A stretch of DNA of 64,000 nucleotides, from NCBI GenBank assembly GCA_001657325.1, contig LWRO01000034.1, positions 1-64,000 of the forward strand, given 5' to 3'. This document shows positions 1-8,670 of this stretch, piece after piece; the first letter of the stretch is position 1; each line of letters starts with the position of its first letter. The notes under the pieces are model-generated. The model worked only from the letters and a program-made list of their open reading frames with translations. It was not told the DNA's origin and searched no databases. The DNA is from Geitlerinema sp. BBD 1991-9 (GTDB taxonomy: Bacteria; Cyanobacteriota; Cyanobacteriia; Cyanobacteriales; Geitlerinemataceae). The position numbers and the translations under genes were made by a program.

Positions 1-439
1 GCGATAAGTGAGAGCTTATCGAGTAAGTTAGCTCGTTGAAGGAGGAACCCCGCACTGTACCCGGAACGGGTCGGTGTCGGGAGGATGTCAGGTCAGTGGA
101 TTGTCGAAACACACTCAAAACTTATCGGTCAATCCGCAGTCGAGTATTTTATTTCTCGAAGATGAAGATCGAACCGAAGAAATTTTTGCACGTCGTCGGT
201 TATCTTTTGATTGCCATGTGGAATCGATCGATCGAGAGACCGAGGTTTGGCATCAAGTTGTCGATCGATTCCACAATCGATTTGGCAAGATCGTAAACCT
301 CCTACACAGCCTTGCTGATTTCCAAATGTTTGCCCTCAAACCGATAGCCGGACGATTTGTCGTGGGTTTCGGTGCCGCTTACGATGTGGATACTCAGGAT
401 CTCGATCGATTAATTCCCGTGAAGCCACAGCGATCGTAA
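1..439 (+). pseudogene. Decayed HugZ / pyridoxamine 5'-phosphate oxidase-like gene (3' part)
   Basis: From about position 92 the frame reads VSGLSKHTQNL, then an SxLFLEDE motif, the signature FARRRLSFDC, and later LADFQMFALKPIAGRF-VVGFGAAYDV. This is the order seen in cyanobacterial HugZ-like split-barrel FMN/haem-binding proteins, and the 3' end looks complete to the stop at 437-439. Upstream, where the family has its conserved GxPxASYAPFV block, all three frames carry stops within the first 40 bases (5-7 and 29-31 in the gene's own frame). Only scraps such as GTPH remain, so the 5' half appears to have suffered small deletions and frameshifts. The window starts inside the gene, so the true N-terminus is not visible. 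It is most likely a pseudogene. An internal GTG at 74 could start a short product, but that would lack half of the barrel. Confidence 0.6.
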
Positions 440-471
440 CGGATTTGCTAACGGTCTCTCGACAGAAGGTT

Positions 472-1476
472 TTACACGTTTTTAAATCGCAGGCGAGAAA
501 GAAAATGACGGAGCGAAGCTTCCAGTCGATTCCATCGATCGTAAACGTTACGTCCCATTAACGACGCGAGGTAGTGCAGTCCAAACCGTAAATTGAACGG
601 AGTGAGTCGCATGGCAAATTGCAGATAACGACGACTGTTTTCCATGGCATCTTTTCGATTGAGGACGCGCCCGTGGTAAAACAATCGCTGACCGATGTTA
701 AACAAACAAGCCGATTTTTGAGCGTTAGATATCGTTCCCAATTTTCGATCGATTAAATTCACATCGTCGTGATATTTATCGAACAGAATATTGTATCCGT
801 CAAGTACAGCTCGATCGTTGGTCGTTGCTTTTTTGGCTTCAACGGACGTGCTAGTCTCCTCATCACAATAGTGAACTAACACCTCGGGAACGATCTCAAA
901 CTCGCAATGCTGCGCCAGTTGCAGATAGAAATCCCAATCTTCTCCGTACTTTAACTGTGGGTCGAAACGAATCCCTCGATTGAGATAGTCCGATCTGACC
1001 ATCACCGTTGATGGCGAACCAATTAAATTAGAAAAGAGCAGGTTTTCTCGCAGATTCCCGCGATAGAGTGGATCTCGAAGGCGCTTAATCGTACCGTTAA
1101 TGTCAGTCAATCCCAACCAAGTGTAAACAACGCCGACCGTTTCGGAACTGTCTTGGAACACTTGAAGCTGTTTAGCTAATTTATCGGGAAGCCAGGTATC
1201 ATCTGAATCGAGAAACGCAATATAGTTTCCCTTCACCGACTCGATTGCCGTGTTACGAGCTGCACAAACGCCGCGATTGACATCGTGGCGCAAGTAACGA
1301 ATACGGGGGTCGTCAAACGCTTCGACAACTTGTTGTGTATTGTCACTAGAACCGTCGTCAACGACGATCAGTTCCCAGTTTTCAAACGTTTGCTCGATAA
1401 TACTTTTAACAGCTCGATCGAGGATGTAGCCCCGATTGTAGGATGGAACGATCGCACTAACTGTTGGATATCGCAC
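472..1476 (-). CDS. Glycosyltransferase family 2 protein (GT-A fold)
   Basis: This 334-residue protein begins with a GTG codon. It has the GT2 nucleotide-sugar fold: N-terminal VSAIVPSYNRG, the VVDDGSSDNT nucleotide-binding motif around residue 40, the FLDSDDTW metal-binding DxD region around residue 90, and a YGEDWDFYLQ segment near residue 180. It probably adds a sugar from an activated donor to a growing surface polysaccharide. It is a close paralogue of the next gene upstream (1514-2509). The two share domain order and length, which suggests tandem duplication. It is the last gene of a three-gene minus-strand group (spacing 37 and 41 bases). Donor and acceptor cannot be told from sequence. 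Confidence 0.9.
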   Translation of the reverse strand: MRYPTVSAIVPSYNRGYILDRAVKSIIEQTFENWELIVVDDGSSDNTQQVVEAFDDPRIRYLRHDVNRGVCAARNTAIESVKGNYIAFLDSDDTWLPDKLAKQLQVFQDSSETVGVVYTWLGLTDINGTIKRLRDPLYRGNLRENLLFSNLIGSPSTVMVRSDYLNRGIRFDPQLKYGEDWDFYLQLAQHCEFEIVPEVLVHYCDEETSTSVEAKKATTNDRAVLDGYNILFDKYHDDVNLIDRKLGTISNAQKSACLFNIGQRLFYHGRVLNRKDAMENSRRYLQFAMRLTPFNLRFGLHYLASLMGRNVYDRWNRLEASLRHFLSRLRFKNV

Positions 1477-1513
1477 GGTTCGCTAATTCATTCATCACTT
1501 GCAAGGGCTGTCT

Positions 1514-2509
1514 TTAGTTTATCTGACTTTCCAATAAATTGCGCTTGAGCAGGCCCCGCAACTGATTTTCGGCGTTGACTGTTTTCGCATAAACCACTCC
1601 CCCGAGAAGCGAAAGTAGGTAGTGTATTAACCGATACATTGAAGTTGGATCGACTTGATACGCCAACGCCAAATAGAAATTTCCTTTTTTTTCGGCTTCT
1701 AACGACCCGATTCGACTGCCGTGACACAGGAGGCGACGACCGATATTGAATAAGTACGCCGCTTTGTCACGATTGGGAAACGTGCCGAACGCTTGATAGG
1801 ACTGAGCGATTTCTCGATGGTGCTTGTTGGTAAAACGAAGATAGCCTTCCACCACGGCGTGACTGTTGGTCGAGCCCCGTTTATCGTCGTCGTGGTCGAG
1901 ATACTGCACGAGAGGTTCGCGAATCACTTCGAAGTCGTAATCGCGGGCAATTTGCAGCCACATATCCCAGTCCCCACAACATCGCAAACTGGTATCGAAT
2001 CTCGCGCCTTTATCGAGACATTCGCGGCGAACGATGACCGTTGAAGGAGTGCCGACAAAGTTGGCGTAAAGGAGATCGCCGTAAATCGAACCCTGAAGTG
2101 TTGGTTGGCGGAGGTTCTTCACCTGACCTTGGGGGTTGACGGCAGACAGCCAAGTGTAGATCGCGCCGACTTGGGGGGGGAGTTCTTCAAAACGCCGAAC
2201 TTGCTTTTCGAGTTTTTCCGGCAACCACCAATCGTCTGAATCTAAAAAGGCAATGGAGTGACCCTTGGCCGCTGCTAAACCTGTATTTCGGGTTCCACAC
2301 TCGCCCGCGTTGCGTTCGTGGCGGATGTAATGAATCCGAGGATCGCCGAAACCACGAACGACCTCTTCGGTGTTGTCTTGGGACGCATCGTCAATAACGA
2401 TCAGTTCCCAATCTGTGAAGGTTTGATCGAGAACGCTTTGAATCGCACGGCTAATGAGCGTTGCGCGATTGTAGGAGGGGATAATAATACTAACAGCAGG
2501 AGAACTCAT
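1514..2509 (-). CDS. Glycosyltransferase family 2 protein (GT-A fold), paralogue of the neighbour
   Basis: This 331-residue GT2 enzyme has VSIIIPSYNRA at the N-terminus, VIDDASQDNT, FLDSDDWW (DxD) and a CGDWDMWLQ block. Its last 90 residues (YLFNIGRRLLCHG and onward) match the same region of the downstream gene, so the whole proteins are paralogous. It likely acts at the cytoplasmic face of the membrane in exopolysaccharide or O-antigen assembly. The ATG at 2509 is placed directly before the first beta strand, as expected for GT2 enzymes. It sits between a GT4 gene upstream and its GT2 copy downstream, probably in one transcript. Confidence 0.9.
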   Translation of the reverse strand: MSSPAVSIIIPSYNRATLISRAIQSVLDQTFTDWELIVIDDASQDNTEEVVRGFGDPRIHYIRHERNAGECGTRNTGLAAAKGHSIAFLDSDDWWLPEKLEKQVRRFEELPPQVGAIYTWLSAVNPQGQVKNLRQPTLQGSIYGDLLYANFVGTPSTVIVRRECLDKGARFDTSLRCCGDWDMWLQIARDYDFEVIREPLVQYLDHDDDKRGSTNSHAVVEGYLRFTNKHHREIAQSYQAFGTFPNRDKAAYLFNIGRRLLCHGSRIGSLEAEKKGNFYLALAYQVDPTSMYRLIHYLLSLLGGVVYAKTVNAENQLRGLLKRNLLESQIN

Positions 2510-2550
2510 GAGTGATACTTAGAATAAAGGAGGGGCAACGATCGACAGTT

Positions 2551-3723
2551 TTATTGAAGCGGTTTAGGTGTCGGAGAAAGTTTCATCAATTGCAGGTAGG
2601 CTTCAACAGCACTGTCATTGGTAAATCGATCGAGCCATTGAGACGGTGCGGATTTACGGTTTCCGTCTAATACGTCGAGCATCGCCTTGGCTAAGGCGTC
2701 GCTATCTCCGACGGGAACTAAGGTTCCGTATTGTCCGCTATTGAGAATTTCTGAAGGACCGCTCGGACAGTCGGTTGAAATAACGGGAATCCCAAGGGCT
2801 AAAGCTTCGATTAAAACGGTGGGAAGTCCTTCCCAAGCGGAGGAAAGCACGAAGGAGATCGATCTAGACATGTATACGTAGGGATTGTCTGCGTATCCGA
2901 GTAAGGCAGCATCTCGCGCTAAATCGAGTTCAGAAATCAGCGTTTCTAGTTGAGATCGATCGGGGCCCCAACCTAAAATTCCCAAACGACAGGGTTTTTG
3001 TTGTCGGACTTTGGCAAACGCGCGAATTAAATTCGGAAAGTCTTTTTGGGTTTCTAATTTGCCAACACCGAGAAAGACAGGCGGTTCTCCCGGCTGAAAC
3101 CAGGGATGTTCGAGGGGCTCTCGGGCGAGATCGCGCATTTCCGGCGTGATGACGGGATTGTAGACGACGCGAACGCGATCTAAACCGCTGGCTTTAGCAA
3201 GTGCGTCAGCGGCTCCTCGGGACACCGTGACCACTTCGTCTGCGAGTGGATAGAGATAACGCACGGCGAAGGGAATGGCAAACCGCTTGGCGCCCCGTAG
3301 GTTGGGGAAAGATTTTGAGACCGTGTTATGTTCTGAGACGAGGATGCGCGTCGAACCGCCGGCGAGGAATTTGGCGAGAATGGCGATTTCGTTGGCGTAG
3401 TGCATCGCCGACAGTAAGGCTGCCGGACGTTCTCGTTTTAGATAATTGACTAATGCGGGTAACATTGCCAGCGTGCGTCCGGCGTTCAAGTCCACGACGC
3501 GCACGTTGGGCGGGACTTTGGGGAGGTGTGGTCCCCAGGCTTTACCCAGGACGAGATCGACGGCAAATCCGCGATCGATTGCGCCTTGGGCGAGATTGAG
3601 ATTCACTCGTTCGGCTCCACCGCCGCCTAGGTAACTCAGAAATAGTGCAATTTTCGGACGATCGGTGGATTTGACGCTGGGAAACGATTTTGGTGTTGTA
3701 TCCGTTCCGATTACATTCGACAT
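2551..3723 (-). CDS. Glycosyltransferase family 4 protein (GT-B fold)
   Basis: This is a 390-residue retaining GT-B glycosyltransferase. The N-terminal domain starts PKIALFLSYLGGGGAERV, with the glycine-rich loop that contacts the acceptor and phosphate. The C-terminal domain carries FLGVGKLETQKDF and the EGLPTVLIEALALGIPVIS segment, whose two Glu residues form the EX7E donor-binding motif, followed by a TDCPSGPSEIL stretch. An upstream in-frame TTG at 3738 exists, but the ATG at 3723 is the better start. It is the promoter-proximal gene of the minus-strand trio and is read away from the plus-strand glycosyltransferase run. Confidence 0.88.
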   Translation of the reverse strand: MSNVIGTDTTPKSFPSVKSTDRPKIALFLSYLGGGGAERVNLNLAQGAIDRGFAVDLVLGKAWGPHLPKVPPNVRVVDLNAGRTLAMLPALVNYLKRERPAALLSAMHYANEIAILAKFLAGGSTRILVSEHNTVSKSFPNLRGAKRFAIPFAVRYLYPLADEVVTVSRGAADALAKASGLDRVRVVYNPVITPEMRDLAREPLEHPWFQPGEPPVFLGVGKLETQKDFPNLIRAFAKVRQQKPCRLGILGWGPDRSQLETLISELDLARDAALLGYADNPYVYMSRSISFVLSSAWEGLPTVLIEALALGIPVISTDCPSGPSEILNSGQYGTLVPVGDSDALAKAMLDVLDGNRKSAPSQWLDRFTNDSAVEAYLQLMKLSPTPKPLQ

Positions 3724-4024
3724 AGTCGCTTCCCTCAAGTTACACGCTCGATCTCACTGCGATCCTATCGACCCCTGAGGCTGATACACAACGACAGCGA
3801 TTTGGGGTTTGCTCGAATTTTACATTTAAGGACGAATTCTAAAAGTTTCTTAAATTTTATCCGTAATTCCACTGATGTCTAGAGGCTGAAAGTACACTCG
3901 TAGCTGAAACACTGTTCCACCGTAGATTGGGTCGTCCGCAAAATTGCTGTTGCGGCTCAAAGCTCGATCGTGGGGCAGTTGAGATGTTACGCTCGCTCTA
4001 GCCCCAGCCGAGGCCATATCGATC
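3724..4024. promoter_or_regulatory. Divergent intergenic region of the polysaccharide locus
   Basis: These 301 bases separate two divergent glycosyltransferase groups and must hold promoters for both. The middle (about 3815-3865) is AT-rich, with stretches like TTTACATTTAAGG and TTCTTAAATTTTATCC. No strong -35/-10 pair, operator or coding remnant could be assigned. Confidence 0.4.
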
Positions 4025-5323
4025 GTGGAAAACGCTTCTTCGACTTTTCAGCTAACGAACGATCGCGCCGTTCGACCGGCCCCCCGATCGGCGGCGGGAA
4101 CGACGGTATTGTTCGATCTGTCCATTCGGGGACATCATCCCAGTTATCTGAGACATTTGATTCGGTATGCGTTGCGGGACGGGTGGGATCGATCGATCTC
4201 GATCGTGGTTTCTCCTGCATTCGTGCGAGAACACGCCGATGTGGTCGCGTTAACGGAAGCTTGCGACTCGATTGAATTCGTCCCGATTTCTGAAGCTGAA
4301 TTCGCCGCCCTCCCTTCGCGCCACTCTAAATGGGGGCGAATCCGTCGCTATTTCGACGAGTGGAACTTGTTGCGCCGCTACGCCGAAAAACTCAACGCCG
4401 CCTATTGCGTAGTGATGTATCTGGATACGTATTTGTTCCCGCTGGCGCTAGGGGCTTCGCTTCCCTGTCCGTTTTCGGGGATTTACTTTCGTCCCACCTT
4501 TCACTACGGCGAGTTTGTCGGCGATCGACCGTCTCGGAAAGACCGCCTGCAACGGTGGCGGGAAAAACTCGTGTTAGGGCAGGTGTTGCAACAGCAAAAC
4601 TGCCATCGATTGCTGTGTCTCGATCGATTGTCTGTCGATGCGGTCGATCGACTCTCCCCGATGGCGAAAGCAGTCCCCATTCCCGATCCCCTGGATTTCC
4701 AGCCCGCATCGCCGGAACGTATCGCCGAAATTCGCGCCGAACTGGGAATCGAAGATCGCCGTCGCGTCGCGCTCTTGTTCGGGGCCCTCAACGAACGAAA
4801 AGGCGTGGTTCCCCTCATCGACAGCTTGCGCCAACTTTCCCCAGAGTCGTGCAGTCAACTCTGTTTGCTACTGATGGGCGAATCGAGTATCGTCGATCGA
4901 TTAGAAGCCCAAATTGCTGAGGTTTGCCGAGAACGACCCGTGCAAATCCTGCGAAAGTACGAGTTTCTCCCCGAAGCTGACATTCCCGCCTATTTCCAAC
5001 TCTGCGATCTCGTCCTCGCCCCCTATCAGCGTCACGTGGGGATGAGTGGGATTTTGATTTGGGCGGCAGCAGCGGGAAAACCCGTCCTCAGTTCCGATTA
5101 CGGGTTAATGGGGGAACTCGTCCGGCGCTATGACTTGGGCATTGCCGTCGATTCGACAAAATCTGAGGAAATCGCTCGAGGATTAACGCAGTGGCTACTT
5201 GACAATAATCACATTTTATGCAATAAGCCCCAATTAGAAGCCTTTGCCCGAGAAAACGCAGCCGAAGAATTTTCTCGAGTCATCTTTGAAGCCGTCGAGG
5301 AAAAACTCAACCCTGTCGCGTAG
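4025..5323 (+). CDS. Glycosyltransferase (GT-B, GT4-like)
   Basis: This 432-residue protein has a Rossmann-like N-terminus (TTVLFDLSIRGHHPSYL) and a C-terminal donor domain: LLFGALNERKGV, then LCDLVLAPYQRHVGMSGIL and AAAAGKPVLSSDYG. It resembles GT4-type enzymes but lacks a clean EX7E motif (the segment reads GMSGILIWAAAAGKPV), so donor handling may differ. The chosen start is GTG at 4025. The first 25 residues look unstructured, so an internal start is possible. It begins the plus-strand polysaccharide run and is followed after 8 bases by the GT39-like gene, so the two are almost certainly co-transcribed. Confidence 0.75.
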   Translation: MENASSTFQLTNDRAVRPAPRSAAGTTVLFDLSIRGHHPSYLRHLIRYALRDGWDRSISIVVSPAFVREHADVVALTEACDSIEFVPISEAEFAALPSRHSKWGRIRRYFDEWNLLRRYAEKLNAAYCVVMYLDTYLFPLALGASLPCPFSGIYFRPTFHYGEFVGDRPSRKDRLQRWREKLVLGQVLQQQNCHRLLCLDRLSVDAVDRLSPMAKAVPIPDPLDFQPASPERIAEIRAELGIEDRRRVALLFGALNERKGVVPLIDSLRQLSPESCSQLCLLLMGESSIVDRLEAQIAEVCRERPVQILRKYEFLPEADIPAYFQLCDLVLAPYQRHVGMSGILIWAAAAGKPVLSSDYGLMGELVRRYDLGIAVDSTKSEEIARGLTQWLLDNNHILCNKPQLEAFARENAAEEFSRVIFEAVEEKLNPVA

Positions 5324-5331
5324 GTACTTCA

Positions 5332-7311
5332 ATGCCGATCGTTCTACCGTTTCTCGCCCTCGCCGTTCTGATTCTCATCTTCCGCAAACGGGGGAATCCC
5401 TGGACGGATGCAGTGTTGTCTGGTGCCTTGTGTTGGGGCGCGTTCGTCGCCGTCACCACGGAACTGTTCGGGGCGTTTCGGGGGTTAACGGGGATAGGAT
5501 TGTCGATGGCTTGGCTGCTGTTCGACGCTGCGGCGATTTTTTATCTCGTCAAATACTCGCATCGCGGTAAAGCGTCCCCCCTCTTTCAAGAAACTGGCTT
5601 GGGCGGCCAGTTCTTCTCGCCACCCGACTTGTCTCGGTTTCAATGGTTTCTCGTCGGATGTTCGATCGCCATTGTTGCCACCGTTGGACTCATCGCCCTC
5701 ATCGCCCCACCGAACAACTGGGATTCGATGACTTACCACATGGGGCGGGTGGTGCATTGGATGCAAAACCGCAGCGTTGCCCACTACCCGACTGCGATTA
5801 CGCGACAAGTCGTTCAAGCACCTTTACCGGGATTCACCGTCACTCACTTCCAACTGCTCAGCGGCGGCGATCGATTTGCCAATTTGGTGCAGTGGTTAGC
5901 GATGGTGGGGAGTTTGTTCGGCGTTGCAGCCATCGCGCGGGAGTTGGGCGGAAATCGGCGAGCGCAAGTGCTCTCGATCGTTGCCTGCGTGACGATTCCC
6001 ATGGGCATTTTACAGAGTTCCAGCACCCAAACGGACTACGTGGGCGCGTTTTGGATGACCTGTTTCGCCTACTACGTTCTGCGGTACTGGCAAAATGAAA
6101 AGCGAATGTCCCAAGTTCCCCAGATGGGGGCGAGCTTGGGATTAGCGGTTTTAGCCAAAGGAACCGCCTATTTTTACCTGTTTCCCTTCGGTTTGTGGTT
6201 TGCAATTTCGAGTATTTGGCGATTCCGAGGTCGAATTTGGAAACCTTGGCTGATAATAGGTGCGATCGCCTTGGGATTAAACCTCGGTCACTATTACCGC
6301 AATCTCGTCGCGTTTGGGTCGCCCCTCGGCGCTACCGACACCTACGATATGGGGGGATGGAGTTTTAAACTCCTATTATCGAACGTCTCGCGAAACTTGG
6401 CGTTACACCTGAGTACTCCCGTTCGCAAAATTAACCTGATTCTGATTGCGGTTGTCGAACAATTTCACAACCTCATCGGTGCCGATGCCAGCGATCCCGC
6501 CACCACGTTTCCGCCGGGGCAGCCGTTCGACGTTCACAGTCGCGTCAATCACGAAGATTTGGCGGGTAATCCCCTACATCTGATTTTAGGGTTTCTCACC
6601 GCAATTGGGTTTGCGTGGAATTGGAAACAGTTCGAGAACCGACAACGGGTCAAAATGGCGTTGTATTTAGGATCGATCGTCGTCGGATTTCTGATGTTCT
6701 GTTCCCTCATCATTTGGTCGCCGTGGCGTTCCCGCTTACACCTGCCGCTGTTCGTCCTTTTAGCGCCGTTTATCGGCGTTATCTTGGAACGAGTCGTCAA
6801 ACCTCAACTCGCCAACGCGATCGCGGTTTTCCTGATTCTGTCGTCGATGCTGTGGCTGTTGTTTAACGAAACGCGCCCGATTATCGCCAATAGTAAATAT
6901 ATTGAGGAAGATCGGTTGGAAAATATTTTCAACACGTCCCGCATCGACCAATATTTCACGCCCCGACCGGAAATTCGCGAGTCTTACAATCAAACGGCGG
7001 ATTGGTTAGCAGAAAGTGGCTGCTCTGACATTGGATTGTCCTTTAGCGGCGATACTTGGGAATATCCACTTTGGATGTTGTTAAAGCCCCGTCTCGAAAA
7101 TCCCGTTCGGATCGAACACGTGCGGCTACTCGATGCCAATCCCACGAAACCCTTAGCCTATCCCAACGGCGAGTTTAGCCCCTGTGTCATCGTTGCCAGT
7201 CAAAACGACGATGCTAAGGCTGACGAGTTGGAATGGGACGCTCGAACCTTTACCCAAGTGGAAAAATACGGTTCGATGTCAATTTTTTCAGATGCCGAAC
7301 GAACGAGGTAA
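5332..7311 (+). CDS. Polytopic membrane glycosyltransferase (GT39/ArnT-like)
   Basis: This 659-residue protein has roughly ten or more hydrophobic helices spread over residues 1-530 and a soluble C-terminal domain of about 130 residues. Near residue 130 the motif PPNNWDSMTYHMGRV places an acidic residue in the first large non-cytoplasmic loop, as in GT-C lipid-phospho-sugar-dependent transferases. Such enzymes use polyprenyl-phosphate sugars and act at the outer face of the plasma membrane. The downstream GT2 gene (7655) looks like a polyprenyl-phosphate sugar synthase and could supply the donor. It starts 8 bases after the previous gene. Confidence 0.72.
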   Translation: MPIVLPFLALAVLILIFRKRGNPWTDAVLSGALCWGAFVAVTTELFGAFRGLTGIGLSMAWLLFDAAAIFYLVKYSHRGKASPLFQETGLGGQFFSPPDLSRFQWFLVGCSIAIVATVGLIALIAPPNNWDSMTYHMGRVVHWMQNRSVAHYPTAITRQVVQAPLPGFTVTHFQLLSGGDRFANLVQWLAMVGSLFGVAAIARELGGNRRAQVLSIVACVTIPMGILQSSSTQTDYVGAFWMTCFAYYVLRYWQNEKRMSQVPQMGASLGLAVLAKGTAYFYLFPFGLWFAISSIWRFRGRIWKPWLIIGAIALGLNLGHYYRNLVAFGSPLGATDTYDMGGWSFKLLLSNVSRNLALHLSTPVRKINLILIAVVEQFHNLIGADASDPATTFPPGQPFDVHSRVNHEDLAGNPLHLILGFLTAIGFAWNWKQFENRQRVKMALYLGSIVVGFLMFCSLIIWSPWRSRLHLPLFVLLAPFIGVILERVVKPQLANAIAVFLILSSMLWLLFNETRPIIANSKYIEEDRLENIFNTSRIDQYFTPRPEIRESYNQTADWLAESGCSDIGLSFSGDTWEYPLWMLLKPRLENPVRIEHVRLLDANPTKPLAYPNGEFSPCVIVASQNDDAKADELEWDARTFTQVEKYGSMSIFSDAERTR

Positions 7312-7334
7312 CAATCGAAAAAAACCCCCCTTTT

Positions 7335-7580
7335 ACAGTGAACAGTGAGCAGTGAACAGTGAGCAGTGAGGACAGTTTTCAGTGAACAGTCAATAACCAA
7401 CAGTGAGCAGTGAACAGTGAGCAGTGAGGACAGTTTTCAGTGAACAGTCAATAACCAACAGTGAGCAGTGAGCAGTGAGCAGTGAGGACAGTTTTCAGTG
7501 AACAGTCAATAACCAACAGTGAGCAGTTACCACTGTTCACTACTCACTACTCACTGCTCACTGTTCACTGCTCACTGTAA
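7335..7580. repeat. Heptamer short tandem repeat array with inverted arms (STRR 1)
   Basis: The array is built of 7-base units AGTGAGC and AGTGAAC. Within it a larger unit containing GACAGTTTTCAGTGAACAGT recurs at 7371, 7429 and 7487, a 58-base period repeated three times. From about 7530 the unit appears in reverse complement (CACTGTTCACTACTCACT). The outer ends are inverted copies of each other (CCCCTTTTACAGTGA at the left, TCACTGTAAAGTCCCC at the right). The whole could fold into one long hairpin between the GT39 and GT2 genes. No ORF lies in 7312-7654. Confidence 0.9.
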
Positions 7581-7654
7581 AGTCCCCCTTGTCCCTACTA
7601 ATTTCCATCGATCGCGCCTAAAATCCCTGGTATTACCATCCACTACCGTCAGCG

Positions 7655-8653
7655 ATGACTAAACTGATTATTCAAATTCCCTGCTACAACGAAGAAGCGA
7701 CCCTGGGGGTAACGCTAGACGCGCTCCCGCGAGAAATTCCAGGGGTCGATCGAATCGAATGGCTGATAATCAACGATGGTAGCGTCGATAAAACCGTCGA
7801 AGTTGCGAAAGCCTGCAAAGTCGACCACATCGTGAGTTTCGACCACAACCAGGGACTCGCCAAAGCTTTCATGGCGGGAATTGATGCCTCCCTCAAAGCT
7901 GGCGCCGATATCATCGTGAACACTGACGCAGATAACCAATACTGCGCCGACGATATCCCCAAACTCATCCAACCCATCCTCGACGGGACCGCTGAAATGG
8001 TCGTGGGGGAACGCCCTATCGCCGATATCGAACACTTTTCCCCCACTAAAAAAGCCCTGCAACGCCTTGGAAGTTGGGTGGTTCGCATTGCCAGCAATAC
8101 CAACATCCCCGACGCACCGAGTGGGTTTCGCGCCTACTCCCGTAACGTGGCGATGCAACTCAACGTTTTTAACGAGTACACCTACACCCTTGAAACGATT
8201 ATTCAAGCGGGACAAAAGGGAATGGCGATTACCTCCGTTCCCATTCGCACCAACGGCTATTTACGACCGTCGCGACTCGTTAAAAGCATTCCCGCCTACA
8301 TCCAACGATCGATCTTTACGATTCTGCGGATTTTTATGACCTATCGCCCCCTGCGATTCTTCTCGTTAATGGGAAGTATTCCGTTTACGCTGGGGGTGTT
8401 ACTGTGCATTCGCTGGTTGATTTTATTCGATCCCAATCGGGCGCGGACTCCGAGTTTGATTCTGGCCGCCATTTTTATCCTCATTGGCTTTCAATTGTGG
8501 ATGTTCGGTCTAGTAGCTGATGTCATGTCTGCGAACCGTAAAATTCTCGAAGACGTGCAGTTGCGCTTGAGGCGGGCAGCTTACAAAAATAGCGAACGGC
8601 AAAGACTCAAGCGTGAGAAGGAAAGTGTGGCTAACAATGTCGTTGATGTTTGA
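7655..8653 (+). CDS. GT2 family polyprenyl-phosphate sugar synthase-like glycosyltransferase
   Basis: This 332-residue protein has the GT2 catalytic domain (IIQIPCYNEEATL, IINDGSVDKT, VNTDADNQY as DxD, and a conserved PSGFRAYSR region). It is followed by two C-terminal transmembrane helices near residues 240-260 and 275-297. This is the architecture of dolichyl/undecaprenyl-phosphate sugar synthases (DPM1/ArnC-like), which load a sugar onto a membrane lipid for GT-C enzymes such as the 5332-7311 product. The stop overlaps the start region of the next GT4 gene. Sugar specificity is unknown. Confidence 0.85.
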   Translation: MTKLIIQIPCYNEEATLGVTLDALPREIPGVDRIEWLIINDGSVDKTVEVAKACKVDHIVSFDHNQGLAKAFMAGIDASLKAGADIIVNTDADNQYCADDIPKLIQPILDGTAEMVVGERPIADIEHFSPTKKALQRLGSWVVRIASNTNIPDAPSGFRAYSRNVAMQLNVFNEYTYTLETIIQAGQKGMAITSVPIRTNGYLRPSRLVKSIPAYIQRSIFTILRIFMTYRPLRFFSLMGSIPFTLGVLLCIRWLILFDPNRARTPSLILAAIFILIGFQLWMFGLVADVMSANRKILEDVQLRLRRAAYKNSERQRLKREKESVANNVVDV

Positions 8654-8670
8654 GAAGAGGGTTTAAGACC

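Noticed and set aside
5332-7311. O-antigen polymerase (Wzy) or ligase as identity
   Set aside because: The early acidic loop motif and large soluble C-terminal domain fit GT-C/GT39 enzymes better than Wzy or WaaL.
7335-7580. Possible CRISPR array
   Set aside because: Repeats are contiguous heptamers without unique spacers of constant length; no cas genes nearby.
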